Shown piece by piece: positions 1 through 11,483 of a DNA stretch of 64,000 nucleotides. Numbering within the stretch: the stretch's first letter is position 1; each line of letters opens with the position of its first letter. The notes under the pieces were generated by a model that was not told where the DNA came from, did no database searches, and saw nothing but the letters and a program-made list of their open reading frames with translations. Source of the stretch: Mesostigma viride (taxonomy: Eukaryota > Streptophyta > Mesostigmatophyceae > Mesostigmatales > Mesostigmataceae); NCBI GenBank assembly GCA_009746045.1, contig RPFO01000542.1, positions 1,071,624-1,135,623 of the forward strand, read 5' to 3'. The translations under genes were made by a program, and so were the position numbers.

Positions 1-1233
1 TGGCCACACAGGGGTTGCCGTGCAAAGCAGTGAACAATTAAGGTGATTGGAAATCAAGCCGCTTGTGACAACAGTAACCCAGCGGGTTGCACCAGCGACT
101 CAACATTCACCTGAGCCCAGGCCATCATTGACCCAAATCCTCTCCACCTCTCTACCCCCCGGAGATGACCACACGATGCCCTGCGGTTGCGGTAGATGAC
201 CGCTTTTCCCCCCTCCATAATTCCCAACTCCGTGCTTTCCCGACTCCACAATGCTGTCCCACGCAGGCCTTGCGCCCCTGCGCCCTTGTTGTCCCCCACC
301 GGCCACCATCCCCGGCTCCCGCAAACACCGCGCAAAGGCACTAGGGCAGTGCCCCCACTGGGCCCACTCACGAACCCTCGATTGACCCACCGATTGCAGG
401 GACCGACCATGGCTCCCCCACCATCGCCATGGTCGGGGGGGGGGGGGCCCGGGGGGGCGATGGCTCCCCCGCCATCGACATGCCCTGGAGTGCGATGGCC
501 ACTGGATTCCACCTCGCAGGTGGGTGGGCTCCACACTCAACGCCAGTAGCTACTGACTCCTGCTCTTGCCCCCGGTTATCTGTTGCCCGCCCATGCCCCC
601 CGGCGTTTCGTGTGCTGCCCGCCCACCATGCCATGCAGGGGCCGCCCAGCGGGGACCAAGGCCTCACAAGTCAACTCCGAACACATGGCCGCACACGTTG
701 CCGCGGAGCTTTGTTTGGGCCCCACCCCACAAGGGAAGGGATGGCAACAAGAAGCGGATCACTATACCAGAACACCATGTCGCTAGAGTGACTCTAGAGT
801 GGCGCGAGCGTGACTTGGAGCGATGCTAGAGCGGCTGGTCTTCACATGGCTCCCGTAACGTGTCGTACTTGCCCACACCGTCACTCAATTGCCCGCTACA
901 TGCCCCATGGCGGCTTCCCAAGTCCACCCGCATGGCTGATTACAAAGCAGGGCCGTGGGGCTGATTACAAAGCAGTGCTGTGGGGCTGAGCATAAAGCAG
1001 TTCCGCGGGGCTGAGCAAAAAGCAGTGCGGCTGACCGCCCCGTCCGCACATGGAAGTGGTTGCGCTCTCGCATTAAAGGTCGCAGGCTCGGCAGCGACGG
1101 TAGCACTGGTACTGGAATCGTTCGGCAAGACGTCGAGCTCAGGAGGCCCTGGTATCTGGGCCGGCACAGACCAGCGTCACACCGACAAGCTAATCCACTA
1201 AGAGGCCCCTAAGAGGCCCTTTTTTCAGGAGGG
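1..1233. other. Left flank without a recognisable gene
   Basis: Open frames here overlap on both strands, are rich in Pro/Gly/Arg and match no family I recognise, so I call no gene. The stretch is GC-rich and contains a G-run near 436. A minisatellite of about four imperfect 24-base units lies at 933-1028 (each unit carries GGCTGA followed by an AAAGCAG core). It may be the distal 3' flank of the RRA-like gene, which is transcribed towards this end. Confidence 0.4.
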
Positions 1234-1309
1234 CCATGCCACTTCACGGCACTGGAGGGCACATTATGCTAGTGCTCGTGACCACTACCATGGATTCCCC
1301 TTCCAAGTG

Positions 1310-1733
1310 GTGTGACCCAACAGGACAGCGGTCGGGTGCACCACGTACGGGAAGCAGGAATCCTGAACGGAGCGTGTGTGCCGGCACAGGACGTGGCAGC
1401 ACCTGTTCCGGTACACTGGGAGCACCAGGTGAGCACAAGGAAGCGGCACCACCAGCACCAACACCGACAGGGCCCCCCCCTGCTGGCCTTAGTGCTGGCT
1501 ATTGCCGCCACGGTTTACAGCACGTTGCCTGTCCCCTGCCTGGCGATCCAGGCCGACAGGGGAGCGGTCCAACGCAGGTGTCCGGTACAGGCCGCGGAAG
1601 CACCTGCTCCGGATGCCAGAAGCTTGGTTTTCCCCTGCCAAGTGCTCCAAGGCACTTAGGCTGTATAAGGACTGCTGGCTATCAGCACGCTTCCAACAGG
1701 GAACTTGTCATGACCTGCCTGACAGGGGCAACC
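1310..1733 (-). repeat. Echo copies of the 3' coding end of the RRA-like gene
   Basis: Just downstream of the stop codon there are diverged copies of the gene's last codons. The true coding end (1734-1780) contains CAACAGGGAAGCGGTCCAAC on the plus strand. Related segments occur at about 1317-1340 and 1535-1565, the latter with GACAGGGGAGCGGTCCAACG, which read on the minus strand still gives ALDRSPVG against ALDRFPVG in the gene. Interspersed motifs such as GTACAGG and AGCACCTG also recur at 1383-1432 and 1579-1612. I interpret these as decaying local duplications, not as coding sequence. Confidence 0.6.
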
Positions 1734-4700
1734 CTAGTGTTCTGATCCAACAGGGAAGCGGTCCAACGCATGGACGTCCCCCTCCCGGTAGTACTTGACG
1801 ATTGCCTTCATGCGTTCGTGCTTGTCCGGGTGGTAGTTGACATGGATCATGACGGGCCGGTGGTCGTGGTACTTGCGCACGCCACGCACGTACTTGAAGA
1901 GCGTCTTGCTGTTCATGAACAGCATGTAGTCCATCACGCGGCGGCGCACGGGAGGGGATGTGTAGCCCGGGCGGGACGGGAAGAAGATGACCTCGTTGAA
2001 GACAGCCTGGTCCCACGCCTTCTCTGCGGCCAGCCGGGCAGCGACTGCGTCGAGGACGGCCAGGGAGGGGACGGTCGCCTGCGAGAAGGGGCGGGGCCGG
2101 GGCCGGGGGGTGGGTGGTGGGTGGTGGGTGGTGGGTGGTGGGTGGTGGGTGGTGGGTGGTGGGTGGTGGGTGGTGGGTGGTGGGTGGTGGGTGGTGGGTG
2201 GTGGGTGGTGGTGTGGTGGTGGGTGGTGGTGGTGGGTGGTGGGTGGTGGGTGGTGGGTGGTGGTGGTGGGTGGTGGGTGGTGGGTGGTGGGTGGTGGGTG
2301 GTGGGTGGTGTGGTGGTGGTGGGGTGGGCGGTGGGCGGTGGGTGGTGGGTGGTGGGTGGTGGGTGGTGGGCGGTGGGCGGTGGGCGGTGGGTGGTGGGTG
2401 GTGGTGGTGGGTGGTGGGTGGGGGGTGGTGGTGGGTGGTGGTGGTGGGTGGTGGGTGGTGGGTGGTGGGTGGTGGGTGGTGGGTGGTGGTGGTGGTGGTG
2501 GTGTGGTGGGTGGTGGTGTGGTGGTGGGGTGGTGGGGGTGGTGGTGGGTGGTGGGTGGTGGTGGTGGTGGGTGGTGGGTGGTGGGTGGTGGGTGGTGGGT
2601 GGTGGGTGGTGGGTGGTGGGTGGTGGGCGGGGAATGAAAACCAGAGGCACGGAAAGGGCACGTAAATTCGCATGAAAGGGATGGAAGCAGAAAAGGGGTG
2701 TGAGACAGAAAAGGGAGAGGTGGTGGGTGAGTGGGTATGGGAGGGGAGGGGATGAAAAGCAGAGGCACGTAAAGCACATAGAAGGGCACAGGGAAGGGCA
2801 CATGAGGGTTCGGGGCAGCGGCAGGGGAAGGGTAGAATATTGACAGAGGAGGAACATAGTATAATAATAAAATAAAGCGGTGGGCGGGTGTGGGAGGGGA
2901 AGTGATGGAAAGCGGAGGCATGACAAGGAAACATAGGACCACATTGATTAACATAGTGAGAAGCACGCGGCATAGGGGCCCAAAAGGGCACACATACGAG
3001 CATATAAGGGCATATAAGGGCACATAAGGGCACCTAAGGACAAATAAGGGAGATAAATGCAAACAAGGGCGCATAAGGGCAAACAGGGGCACGTAAAGGG
3101 CACACCATAAGGTCACCTGTAAGAAGGGTGGCATGCGGCCAGGGGGGGTTGGGGGTGGCTGGGGATGAAAAGTAAAATGCAGCATGGGACTCGCTGCACC
3201 AGGAGCCAGCTATCAGAGCCTACCTGCTCGTAGACCTGGCCTAAGCTGAACTATTCTACCCCCCTACAATCTTCATTAGAGCCACACGCATGGCCCGAGG
3301 GCACCACCCACCTGCATGTAGAACAGGCCGGACCTGAACTAAACAAGCTGAACAAGCCTGATGTAAGTGTACAAACCCTCTACGGCCATCTGCCTGCATA
3401 GCATCCACCTGCACGTAGAATGGGCCCGAGATGATAGATTCTTACCCTCTCCGAAGAGTATTGGCACCCCACTTGCATGTAGAATAGCCCTGACTTGAAC
3501 CATTCTAAGCCTAAATTAAATACATAGTAAATATTGACAGCACCCTGCACCCACCTGCATGTCGAATAGCTCTGAATGGAACAATCCAAATTCCTCATAA
3601 AGAAAAACGAACTGATAGCACCCATGGCCCAAGGTGAACGATCTCTCTAATCTAGCCCTCTATGATAACCACACTACCTTCCTGCATGTAGAATAGCCCC
3701 AAGGTGAACGATTCGTCCATTCTAGCCCTCTATGGACAGTATGCATGGCGACCAACCTGCATATAGAACAACCCCGAGTTGAACACGAACACGCGCATGC
3801 TGTGCGCGTATCTCGCCCACCCCATGGCGGCATCGTCAAAGACGTCGTTGTACCCGTACGCGGTGCGGTTGTCCCACCCATCCGTCATGCTCTCCACATC
3901 CGCGTCGCGCACCAAGTGCTGGAACGGGTCCTGCAGGGTCACGATGTCGACGTCGGAGAGGAGCACGTTCACGCCCAGCAGCAGGAACTCTCGCAGGATG
4001 GAGAACTTGAGGCCCGAGATGGCGTGGTTGGAGCCGACGTCCTTTTGGGAGGCGGGCACCTGTGGGGGTCAATATGCGAGGAAATTGCAGTGCAATGTAG
4101 TACTCCTCGTATGAGCATTCATGAATGGACCAATTATTCGATCCTTAACGGATTATCTTATCATGTACGGATACTACCCATGAGAGGGGCCACGGGCACC
4201 TGCGGGGGATGGAGGAGTCTATTGAATGAAAGTTATGGGAGGATATTGTTTAATAGATACTCACATGTGAAGCTACTACAGGAATACTACCCATAGGAGG
4301 GGACACAGGCATTTGTGCGGGTGGAAAGAATTCGAGTCGATGAGATTGATTTGTGTGGTACGAGAAAAATATATGCAGCGGGGAGGCGGGCACCTGCGGG
4401 GATGTTTGAGGAGTCTGCTCCATGGACAAATGGTGAGGACTTTTGTCTAACAGACACTCACACAGGGGAAAAATACACCGGGGTGGAATGCAACTACACA
4501 AGAATCCTATCCATGCGAGGGGGTCGTGAGCACACATTTTGCAGGTATGCGGGGAGTTTGTAGGATAGAGGTTTGTACAGTAAAGTACAGAAAGCAAGCA
4601 CAGCAAATAGTTGACTAAATGCTGCCGAGTACCGGCATGCGAAAAAACGGAAGAAGTCCGTTTGTACCGAATAATCTACAAAGGAGTAATACATAGGGGA

Positions 4701-7700
4701 TTCAGACATGCATAAGAGGGGATGCGGGCACCTGCGGGTGTGCTCAATCAATTAGGAGACGCTTGTATCAACAGACACTTGAATAAAATGTGTGAGGGGC
4801 AGATAAAGGAAGGGGCAAAGGGCCAGCCTATGGAGCCAACAAGGATGTAAATAGAATCTACGGGCGACGGTACACATGAGCTGGTGTCAGGGAGTCCCGC
4901 GCGGCTTACCTCTGGTGTCAGCCAAGGAAGCAGAAGATTATTGCAGATTTCGAGATGCCCTTGGACAACCACCCATGCCCCGACTACCTCCACGTACTTC
5001 GTCTACTACGTCTCTATGGAACCCAGCCCCCATCGAGGTTTCCTTTCAAAGCCACAGTCACGGGCCACCGCTCATCACCCACCCACCCATCGCGCATGTA
5101 CTTAGGGGGACATGCGTAGCCCTCATCACCCACTCCCATCACCCATTTACCTCCACTTAGCTCCCTTGAGTATGCCACCCCCCATCTCACAAACAAACAG
5201 CCGTGTCACGCCCACCTCCATGCGTTTCAAGTGCAAAGATCCCCTCGCCTCGAACCTCTGAACAAAGACGCAGTCCCAACCACCTTCAGATATTAGACTA
5301 TTTTCAGTATTCGGACAACCCCTTCTTCAAAAAGTGTATCGAAAAAGTGCCTTCCACGTGTCTTAGCTCCGGCGATTTCACAATCCAGCGCTTGGACCAT
5401 GAGAATCGTGACCTTAAGCACCCCCCCACCTCCACCCACCCACCCACCCACCCACCCCCCACCCCCCACCCCCCCCCACCCCCACCCACCCACCCACCCA
5501 CCCACCCACCCACCCACCCACCCACCCACCCACCCACCCACCCACCCACCCACCCACCCACCCACCCACCCACCCACCCACCCACCCACCCACCCACCCA
5601 CCCACCCACCCACCCACCCCCACACCACTGCCACCCCCTATCACCCATCACCCACCACCCGCTCACCTCCACGTATTTTCTGTAGTAGGCCACCCCCTCC
5701 TTCTTCAAAAAGTCAGCAATCTCGTCATCGAGCGCAACCACCATGAAGTTGGTGACGCCTGCCAGCCGCACGTTGGCCAGCCACGTCTGCAGCATGCCCT
5801 GCTGCACCAGCGCAAAGTTGCTGATGGCCACCAGCACCTCGCGATTCTTGGCCACCTTGTCCAGGATGTCAGCCAGTGCGGGGTTGGCGCGCCGGTCAGG
5901 CACCTGCAGTGTCGAAAAGAGTACGGTAAGCTTGTTCATACATGTGTCAGGAGTATGATTCATACATGGTACACATAACAGTAAAAGTGGGCGTACTGGT
6001 CGGGCACCTGGGCACAGCAGGGGAGCGACCTTTTGTGTAAACAGGTTTATCAAACAAATCAGCAGGTTGACGCAACGGTTGGGCTCCTGCACGGTCACAA
6101 GCAATGAGGAGCACATGTTGGGTATGGGGTGAGAGGGTTGACGAATGGAAAGTTAGGACTGATCTGATGGGAAATTAATTAGGAACATGACTCCATTGGG
6201 AGTACATGTGGCACATAGCCCTGAAAAGGGGCATATGGCCTTTAATACAGTCTGGGCTACTTCCTGCAAGGGTAGGATGTAAACTACACCTGCTCTAGGT
6301 GCACCAAGGGCACCTGCACCACCGTGATCTATCAGAGCCCATCCCAACTAAGGGGGGCCCGTCATGGGGTGGAAGATGGGAAATAAGTATAGGAAATACT
6401 GACACGCCGATCGGGCCCCTGGATGTGGGATCGGGGGGGAGGATACATGTTCACTATTTTCGAGGAACTTGATTGGTGACTGATGGCACAATGGACTTGA
6501 TTGGTAGACGAAAGATGGGGCGCCGATCTGCCACGTGGCCACAAACAGTCAAGTACCAATGTTTCGTACCGTAGTCGCTAGAAGCAAACGGTGAACAATT
6601 CTTCTTTCGGCCCAAATCAAACCCGGATTTGGCATCCTGCACAGGAAAATGCCAGCGTTTAAAGCCAGCGTTTTCTTGTTTTGAGGTACCATAAACTGCG
6701 CCTCCTGCACGACTCTGGAGGGAACATGTAGCGCACCCTGAGCGCACCCAGTAATGCATAGACTTAAGGCCAAAAAGAAGAACTACTATGTTTTCAGCAC
6801 TTCACGGGGGGTCCGTCCAAGAACTGTTCGCAATCAGTTTTAAGCCACCACGGCACTGTACAAGAAGTTTGCCCTACTGGGAAAAGAAAACCCCCAAGTA
6901 GAGATACACCCCAAATAAGGTGTCAACAGCAGCACCAACGTGCGAGAGGAAGTGTCGGCAGCACCTGCCAAGTGCTGACGCCCAAATCAAGGCCCGTTAG
7001 CACAACAGGAGCGCAACTCGTTATTTGATTTGATATTGTGGCATCCCATCCGCCAGCGGCTGCAGCACCGCACCTAGGCATTGTCTATCCGAGAAGCGGT
7101 AGCCTATTGAACCCTACTCAAACATGGACTGGGACTTTGTCACACACCGGGAGTGCTATCCCCCCCCCCCCTACACACACCCCAAAGAAAAAGAACCTGT
7201 CCAAGTGCGCATGATTGACTGTAATTTGAGTCAATGCCACCCGACAGAATCAGAGTAGGGTGCTACGCCTGTACCGCTTGGCACAGCAACTCCTGTGGTC
7301 TCCAGGTTGTTGATAGGATAAAATAACTACAGCCCCCTAATGGGTGAAGAAAACACAACCCCCCTTAACGTGGCACTGGTGTATCGGTGTATTGGTGTAT
7401 TGGTATACTGGTACATTGGTGTATTGGTGTACCCTCACGGGTGGTATCAAGGAGACACCCAGCGCAGGCAAGAAATCGGGAGAATCCGGACCATGGTAGC
7501 TCGAGCCTGCCGTTATCTGATCTTGTACGCGTTTTCGAGTCGTTCAGGATGATGAATATGAATGGAGATGGAAATGTGTAGCCTTGTGCATTGAAATTAT
7601 GGCTGTGGGGTATCGTGTATTGGTGTCATGCAGTTGATAAGGTGCAGAGCACAGGCACCGATTATTGTTCGGCCACCCACCAGGCGCTGCAGGCCCATGG

Positions 7701-8755
7701 AGGGGTCGACTGCGACATGCACGTCCAGCGCCACCTGGCGCGCTTCCGGCCGCTTGAACGTCTCCAGCGCGTGCGCCGCCTCTCGCTCCTTAGCCTGCGC
7801 GATCTCGCGCTCGTGGTCGGCACGAATGATCTTTTGGGACAGCACCTCATGCGCGCGCAGGAGGTCCTTGTACTCCCCTTGCAGCTGCGCGAGCGCGGAA
7901 CGGAGCGAGCTGACAAGCGCGCCGCTGCCCGATGTGCTGTCCGGCTGGTCATGTTCAGGTTGAAGGTTCGTGGTTTAGAGGGGAAGGTGTAGGTTAGAAG
8001 GTGGCGTGGGGCAGGAATGTGAAACGAGGGTGTGCAAGGCGTGCGGTGTCTTCGAGATTTGTTCATTTGAGGACGAGGGGCTCACCCCTCGTGAAATGGT
8101 AGTGAAACTACCGTTTCACACGGGCGAGCCCCACCGTTGGGGTCAGCTTGCCGTGTGTAGGGCCAGGGCTGAAGTTTGGCTGTGTTGTAGTATCCTTCGA
8201 CGTCCCACGAGGGCGAGCCTCACCATTGGGGTGAGCATTCCCTGGAGGGGAAAGGCTGTCAGCGATAGCGCCACAATGGCAGGCATTTGAGAAAAATCTA
8301 GCCCCTATCAGAAGCATGGATAGGATTCGATATTGCGGTGGCAGTCTTTGTAAGAATGTAAAAAGCTTATTCAAGGGAGAGAGCGGGAAGGGAGAGCGGG
8401 AAGGGAGGGGATGGTGAAGCGAGTGCAGCAATGCAGCTAACTACCGGTAGTGGAGATGCGGAGATACAATGGATTGACAGTATAGATCCGTGCTCGCAAA
8501 AGGGCAAGACAGTGTGATGCAAAAGTACCATGATAGATAAATTGCCAGGCTAGGTGCTCACAGCCCATCCTCAGTCCATACCTGCACAGCGGAGGCAGCA
8601 GCGAAGCTGGGACCATGATCAAAAGGGTGCATAGCAGGATGCCCCGGGTGGGATGAGGACGTATATAGGGCTCCCAGAATGCCCAACGTCACCCCGGCCA
8701 CCATAGTGACGTACAGCAACAGCCTGGACTTCGCAGGGGAACCTCGACCGCTCAT
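1734..8755 (-). CDS. RRA: RRA-like GT77 arabinosyltransferase (5 exons)
   Basis: Exons in coding order: 8582-8755, 7681-7944, 5667-5903, 3757-4059 and 1734-2078. All introns are phase 0 and GT..AG, giving 440 aa and a TAG stop. Exon 1 encodes a short cytosolic tail and one hydrophobic signal anchor (residues about 11-31), as expected of a Golgi type II membrane protein. Exon 2 is mostly a charged coiled-coil stem. Exons 3-5 form the GT77 catalytic domain. Visible motifs are [26 protein letters not shown], the metal-binding DVD in [14 protein letters not shown] (D261/D263), [20 protein letters not shown] and [11 protein letters not shown]. These are the land-plant RRA motifs; RRA proteins extend arabinose chains on hydroxyproline of extensins, from UDP-arabinofuranose. 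Length is close to the plant family (roughly 430 aa). The exact member (RRA versus XEG113-like) and the start of exon 2 are the less certain points. The gene is divergent from CLU. Confidence 0.87.
2105..2629. repeat. GGGTGGT-type microsatellite block in RRA intron 4
   Basis: About 525 bases of near-uninterrupted GGT/GGGTGGT repeats, with some GGGCGGT and GGTGTGGT variants. On the plus strand this is a dense run of short G-tracts; the RRA transcript carries the complementary ACC repeats. It begins about 27 bases from the acceptor of the last exon. Confidence 0.95.
3296..3705 (-). repeat. Five echoes of the RRA exon-4 donor edge
   Basis: The true exon 4 ends with a sequence encoding FNSGLFYMQ followed by the donor GT (3757 downward). 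Downstream in the intron, at about 3305-3340, 3405-3430, 3470-3500, 3550-3585 and 3675-3705, the same edge recurs: a GTTCA-like start, GGNCTATTCTACATGCAG-like core, then usually GTGGG or GTGGA. One copy still reads [11 protein letters not shown]. Each copy is a potential alternative 5' splice site, though one has GAAGG after the CAG and another CAA before the GT. Confidence 0.8.
4185..4745 (-). repeat. Echoes of the RRA exon-4 acceptor edge
   Basis: The true acceptor/exon start reads, on the plus strand, GGAGGCGGGCACCTGTGGGG at 4049-4068. Similar segments lie near 4185-4213, 4301-4325, 4383-4410 (GGGGAGGCGGGCACCTGCGG) and 4718-4740. Most are preceded by a CAT.AGAGGGG-like motif, so the repeated unit appears to be roughly 100-300 bases of intron plus the first exon bases. 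The copy at 4383 still carries an AG acceptor and the start of the exon. Confidence 0.7.
5280..5425 (-). pseudogene. Diverged pseudo-exon copy of RRA exon 3
   Basis: Read on the minus strand this stretch gives [16 protein letters not shown], then a segment ending EEGVVRILK. It aligns with [16 protein letters not shown] and [11 protein letters not shown] of the functional exon 3 (5667-5903). The order and spacing are kept, with a short insertion, followed by a CACCTTC that corresponds to the donor region. It lies in the intron directly downstream of the real exon. It is either a decayed tandem duplication or a candidate alternative exon; the loss of conserved residues favours decay. Confidence 0.65.
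5430..5622. repeat. CCCA microsatellite in RRA intron 3
   Basis: About 190 bases of (CACC)n/(CCCA)n with a few CCCCC interruptions at the left end. It lies between the pseudo-exon copy and the donor of the true exon 3. The Pro/Thr/His or Gly/Trp/Val frames across it are artefacts of the repeat. Confidence 0.95.
6172..6345. repeat. Copy of an inverted-repeat (MITE-like) family in RRA intron 2
   Basis: This segment (AATTAATTAGGAACATGACT onward) matches the inverted repeat arms of the element at 59583-60256. It also continues into the same inner sequence seen at 59645-59740 (ACCTGCTCTGGGTGCAC type). It is a single arm plus interior and lacks an opposite arm nearby, so it is probably a truncated copy. 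Confidence 0.6.
7380..7435. repeat. GTATTGGT microsatellite
   Basis: Seven imperfect 8-base units (GTATTGGT / GTACTGGT / GTACATTG) in RRA intron 2. The remainder of the intron (5904-7680) holds echoes of the exon-3 acceptor near 5998, 6080 and 6410 (GGGCACCTG-like) but no gene. Confidence 0.7.
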
Positions 8756-10505
8756 TGCTCAACCCGGCGAATAGATAAATGTTAAAGGAGTCTTGTCAGG
8801 AAATTACAAGCGTCGCATGCGTCGTGTACTTTTATTCATTAAAGACCGTACGTATTTGGCATACATCTCCACTTCCACTGCGATGTGTACACTTGACTGG
8901 CTGTGGCTTTCGCGCGGTTTACAAGCCTATGGTGGTTATGGTGGCTAATGGGGTACTGGCTATGGTGGCTATGGTTGCATTCACTGGCTATGGTGGCATG
9001 TTGGTTGTAGGCACGTCACACCAAAATGGTATAATGTGGTGGCACTCTCCAGTTCTGTGCGAAATTTGTCAAAACTTCAAACAAAGTTTTACTAAAGATT
9101 AAAATACTGTAAACCTCTCTAAAGCTTTGGACAGAAGTTTGTCGAGTTAAATAGGAGCTTGAAAAGTCTCCGTACAATTTGCTCGAAACATCGTATAGGT
9201 TCGCTCAAGTATCTGTGCCCTGCCAATCCGAAACCGCCGTACGACTACGCTGACGTGCCCTGTAACCTAAAGTCAGCTACGTCACGCCTTTTTCCCGTTG
9301 CCGTTCGCTTTTTTTTGCAGATCTTTTCCAGTTTCTAACATCCCCGGCAACCCCAAACGTCGGGTACCAGAACTTATGCTGCCCGCTACGAGGGGTCATG
9401 CACCCCTCTGACCGGGGGCGCACACCCCGAGCCGCGCCGAAATAGGGGGGGAGTTACACGCGCATGGCGAGCAGAGGGCACAAAGCACGCGCAGCCGAAC
9501 CAGATAATGAAGGATGATGCAGTCATCGAAGGCAAAGTGGCGGACCCGAGTGTGCTCCAGCTGTGCTGCGACGGTGCTGCACTAGTATTGCAGACAGCAA
9601 AACGGGGTCCGCGCTTGCGGCCTGACGTGGTGAGCAATCGCCGCCAGCCTTTTAGCTTTTGTTGATATAATATGTTTTCGACAGCACATGTTAGGTGTTT
9701 GTGCTTTGTTGTAGTAGCAGTACGCGACCCCGTTAGGACATGCTCCGCAGTCAATCCACGTAGATTTTTCTGCGCGTATGATATGATGCCTCTGTGCTAC
9801 TCACGACCCAGTGATATTTTCCAGTTTTGTGCAGTGTGGAAGTCTGCATATTTTGCTCGGCCATCTTCGTAGACTCTCCACCACTTCGTCCACATCCGGC
9901 ACATGCTGGTTGTCTTATTGCCGTGCAGAGCAAAAATTGTTTGTGCACCAGACATGTTCACTAATTAATGAAGTGCGTATGCAGTCGGCAGGAAATAGCC
10001 TTTAGTCCACGTTAATAGTGTAATTATTTCTCGAAATGCGCACTTTTGCTATGTCTTGTCCTGTATGCACGTCGTGAGTGGTGTGTATAGCGAAAATCCG
10101 CCCGTTCCCGGTATCGCGGGCCTTGGCTTCTTTCACAACTGTAGGACACCGTGAGCACGGCATGCCTTTGTCCCCCTTGTGCATGCAAACTTGTAAGATC
10201 CCTTCTTCCCCTTGAACAGTAATGTTTTCAACTGCACTTACACCAATGCTGAAGGGCCCCGTCTACCCCGTGACACCTCTTGCCAGCTAGTATTCTTGCC
10301 TCAAATAACCATTTTTCTGCCGTATTCCCTGCTGTAGTGGCTTTCCCTGACACGTCTTCCGGCTTTCCCATCCATGTACACTCCCATGCACATGTGCCCC
10401 TGCTTGCTGCCCTCCTCCCGGCTCCAGGGACTATAAATAACTATTAAACCTCGCCTCGCGCTGGACACCGGGCCTAGCAGGACGAGGCGCTGAGCCCACA
10501 CAGGC
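8756..10505. promoter_or_regulatory. Divergent intergenic region between RRA and CLU
   Basis: The two start codons face away from each other across 1.75 kb, so both promoters must lie here. I see no unambiguous core element. A run of imperfect GGTGGCTATGGTT units lies at 8930-9000, and a TATAAATA-like motif (CTATAAATAACTA) lies at 10430-10443, about 65 bases before the CLU ATG, which is a plausible TATA region. Open frames at 9386-9754 and elsewhere have no family resemblance. Confidence 0.5.
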
Positions 10506-11314
10506 ATGGGGAAGAAGAAACAAACTCCCGTGAAACCGGCCGCGGCGGCTGCCCCAAAGGCAGCCTCCCCGGAGCCCGTCGTCGCCGCCGCACCTCCTGA
10601 AGAGCCGGCCCAGGTGCCCGCTCCGGAGCCAGCGGCAGCTTCCTCCCCCGTGGAGTCTCCCTCGGCCAAGCCTAGCTCGCCCGAATCGCAGGAGGCTGAG
10701 GCTGCCTCGCCCACGGCGGCGGAGGGTGCCGAGGCGGGCAAGGAGATTGTGGTTGCGGGCGAGGGGGAGGGCGAGAACACGGCAGCTAACCCAGGCGATG
10801 GTAGGTTGTTGTTGTCCATGATGCGTTCGAGGCCCCCTAGGTTTCGCCCTTCACCACCCTGCTTATCAAGGAGACAACCAACCCTGCTTGTATATGTTGC
10901 TGCTGTCGATGTTGTGATGTGGTCAATGCTGTGCGGAAGGTGATGGACGTGTTGTTGTTTCGTGCACTGTTCATGTGCCCTCTCCATCCAGTCAACCGAT
11001 GTTTGACAATCGGTACAGCACGGTACTCTTGGAGAGTTGCCTCGTCCTGTTGCATGGTCAAACTTTCGCTGAAGTGCGCTTTCCAACCAGCCCGCTGACA
11101 CCCTGGTGCTCCTTTGCCTGCTGGTTGCTTGCCCACTTTGTTGCTCCCCCCCTCCACTGCCTGCCCCCTCGTCATTCTTGTGCTTGCGCCCGCAGGCCTG
11201 TATGCAATGCCTGTCACCGCCCCCAACGGCCAGGTGGTGGAGTTGCAGGTGAGGGAGGGGGGATGTGCTGTCATGCACCTGCTGGGTGCCACTCAATGTG
11301 TTTGTTTCCCCTTC

Positions 11315-11391
<77 letters not shown>

Positions 11392-11432
11392 TTCCTTCCT
11401 TCCTTCCTTCCTTCTTTCTTTCTTTCTTTCCT

Positions 11433-11483
<51 letters not shown>

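Larger units (their letters stand above)
2079..3756 (-). other. RRA intron 4 (no gene)
   Basis: The intron separates exon 4 (FNSGLFYMQ) from the last exon. It holds a large GT-rich microsatellite, purine-rich spacer with repeats of the form AAGGGCACA at about 2770-3110, and five copies of the preceding exon's 3' edge. Long Pro/Thr/His or Gly/Trp open frames in it are products of the microsatellite. Confidence 0.85.
4060..5666 (-). other. RRA intron 3 (no gene)
   Basis: The intron is filled with three kinds of repeat: acceptor-edge echoes of exon 4 on the left, donor-edge and pseudo-exon copies of exon 3 on the right, and a CCCA array. Nothing else recognisable was seen. Confidence 0.8.

Noticed and set aside
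1708..3185. Long Pro/Thr/His open frame on the minus strand
   Set aside because: Only its right-end codons (the true last RRA exon) are genuine; the rest is translation of the GGGTGGT array.
6454..6773. Minus-strand frame with LNAGIFLCR, similar to the [12 protein letters not shown] edge
   Set aside because: The similarity is too short and lacks a GT donor; it may be chance.
9386..9754. 122-codon minus-strand frame in the intergenic region
   Set aside because: No motif, no codon bias like its neighbours and no splice context.
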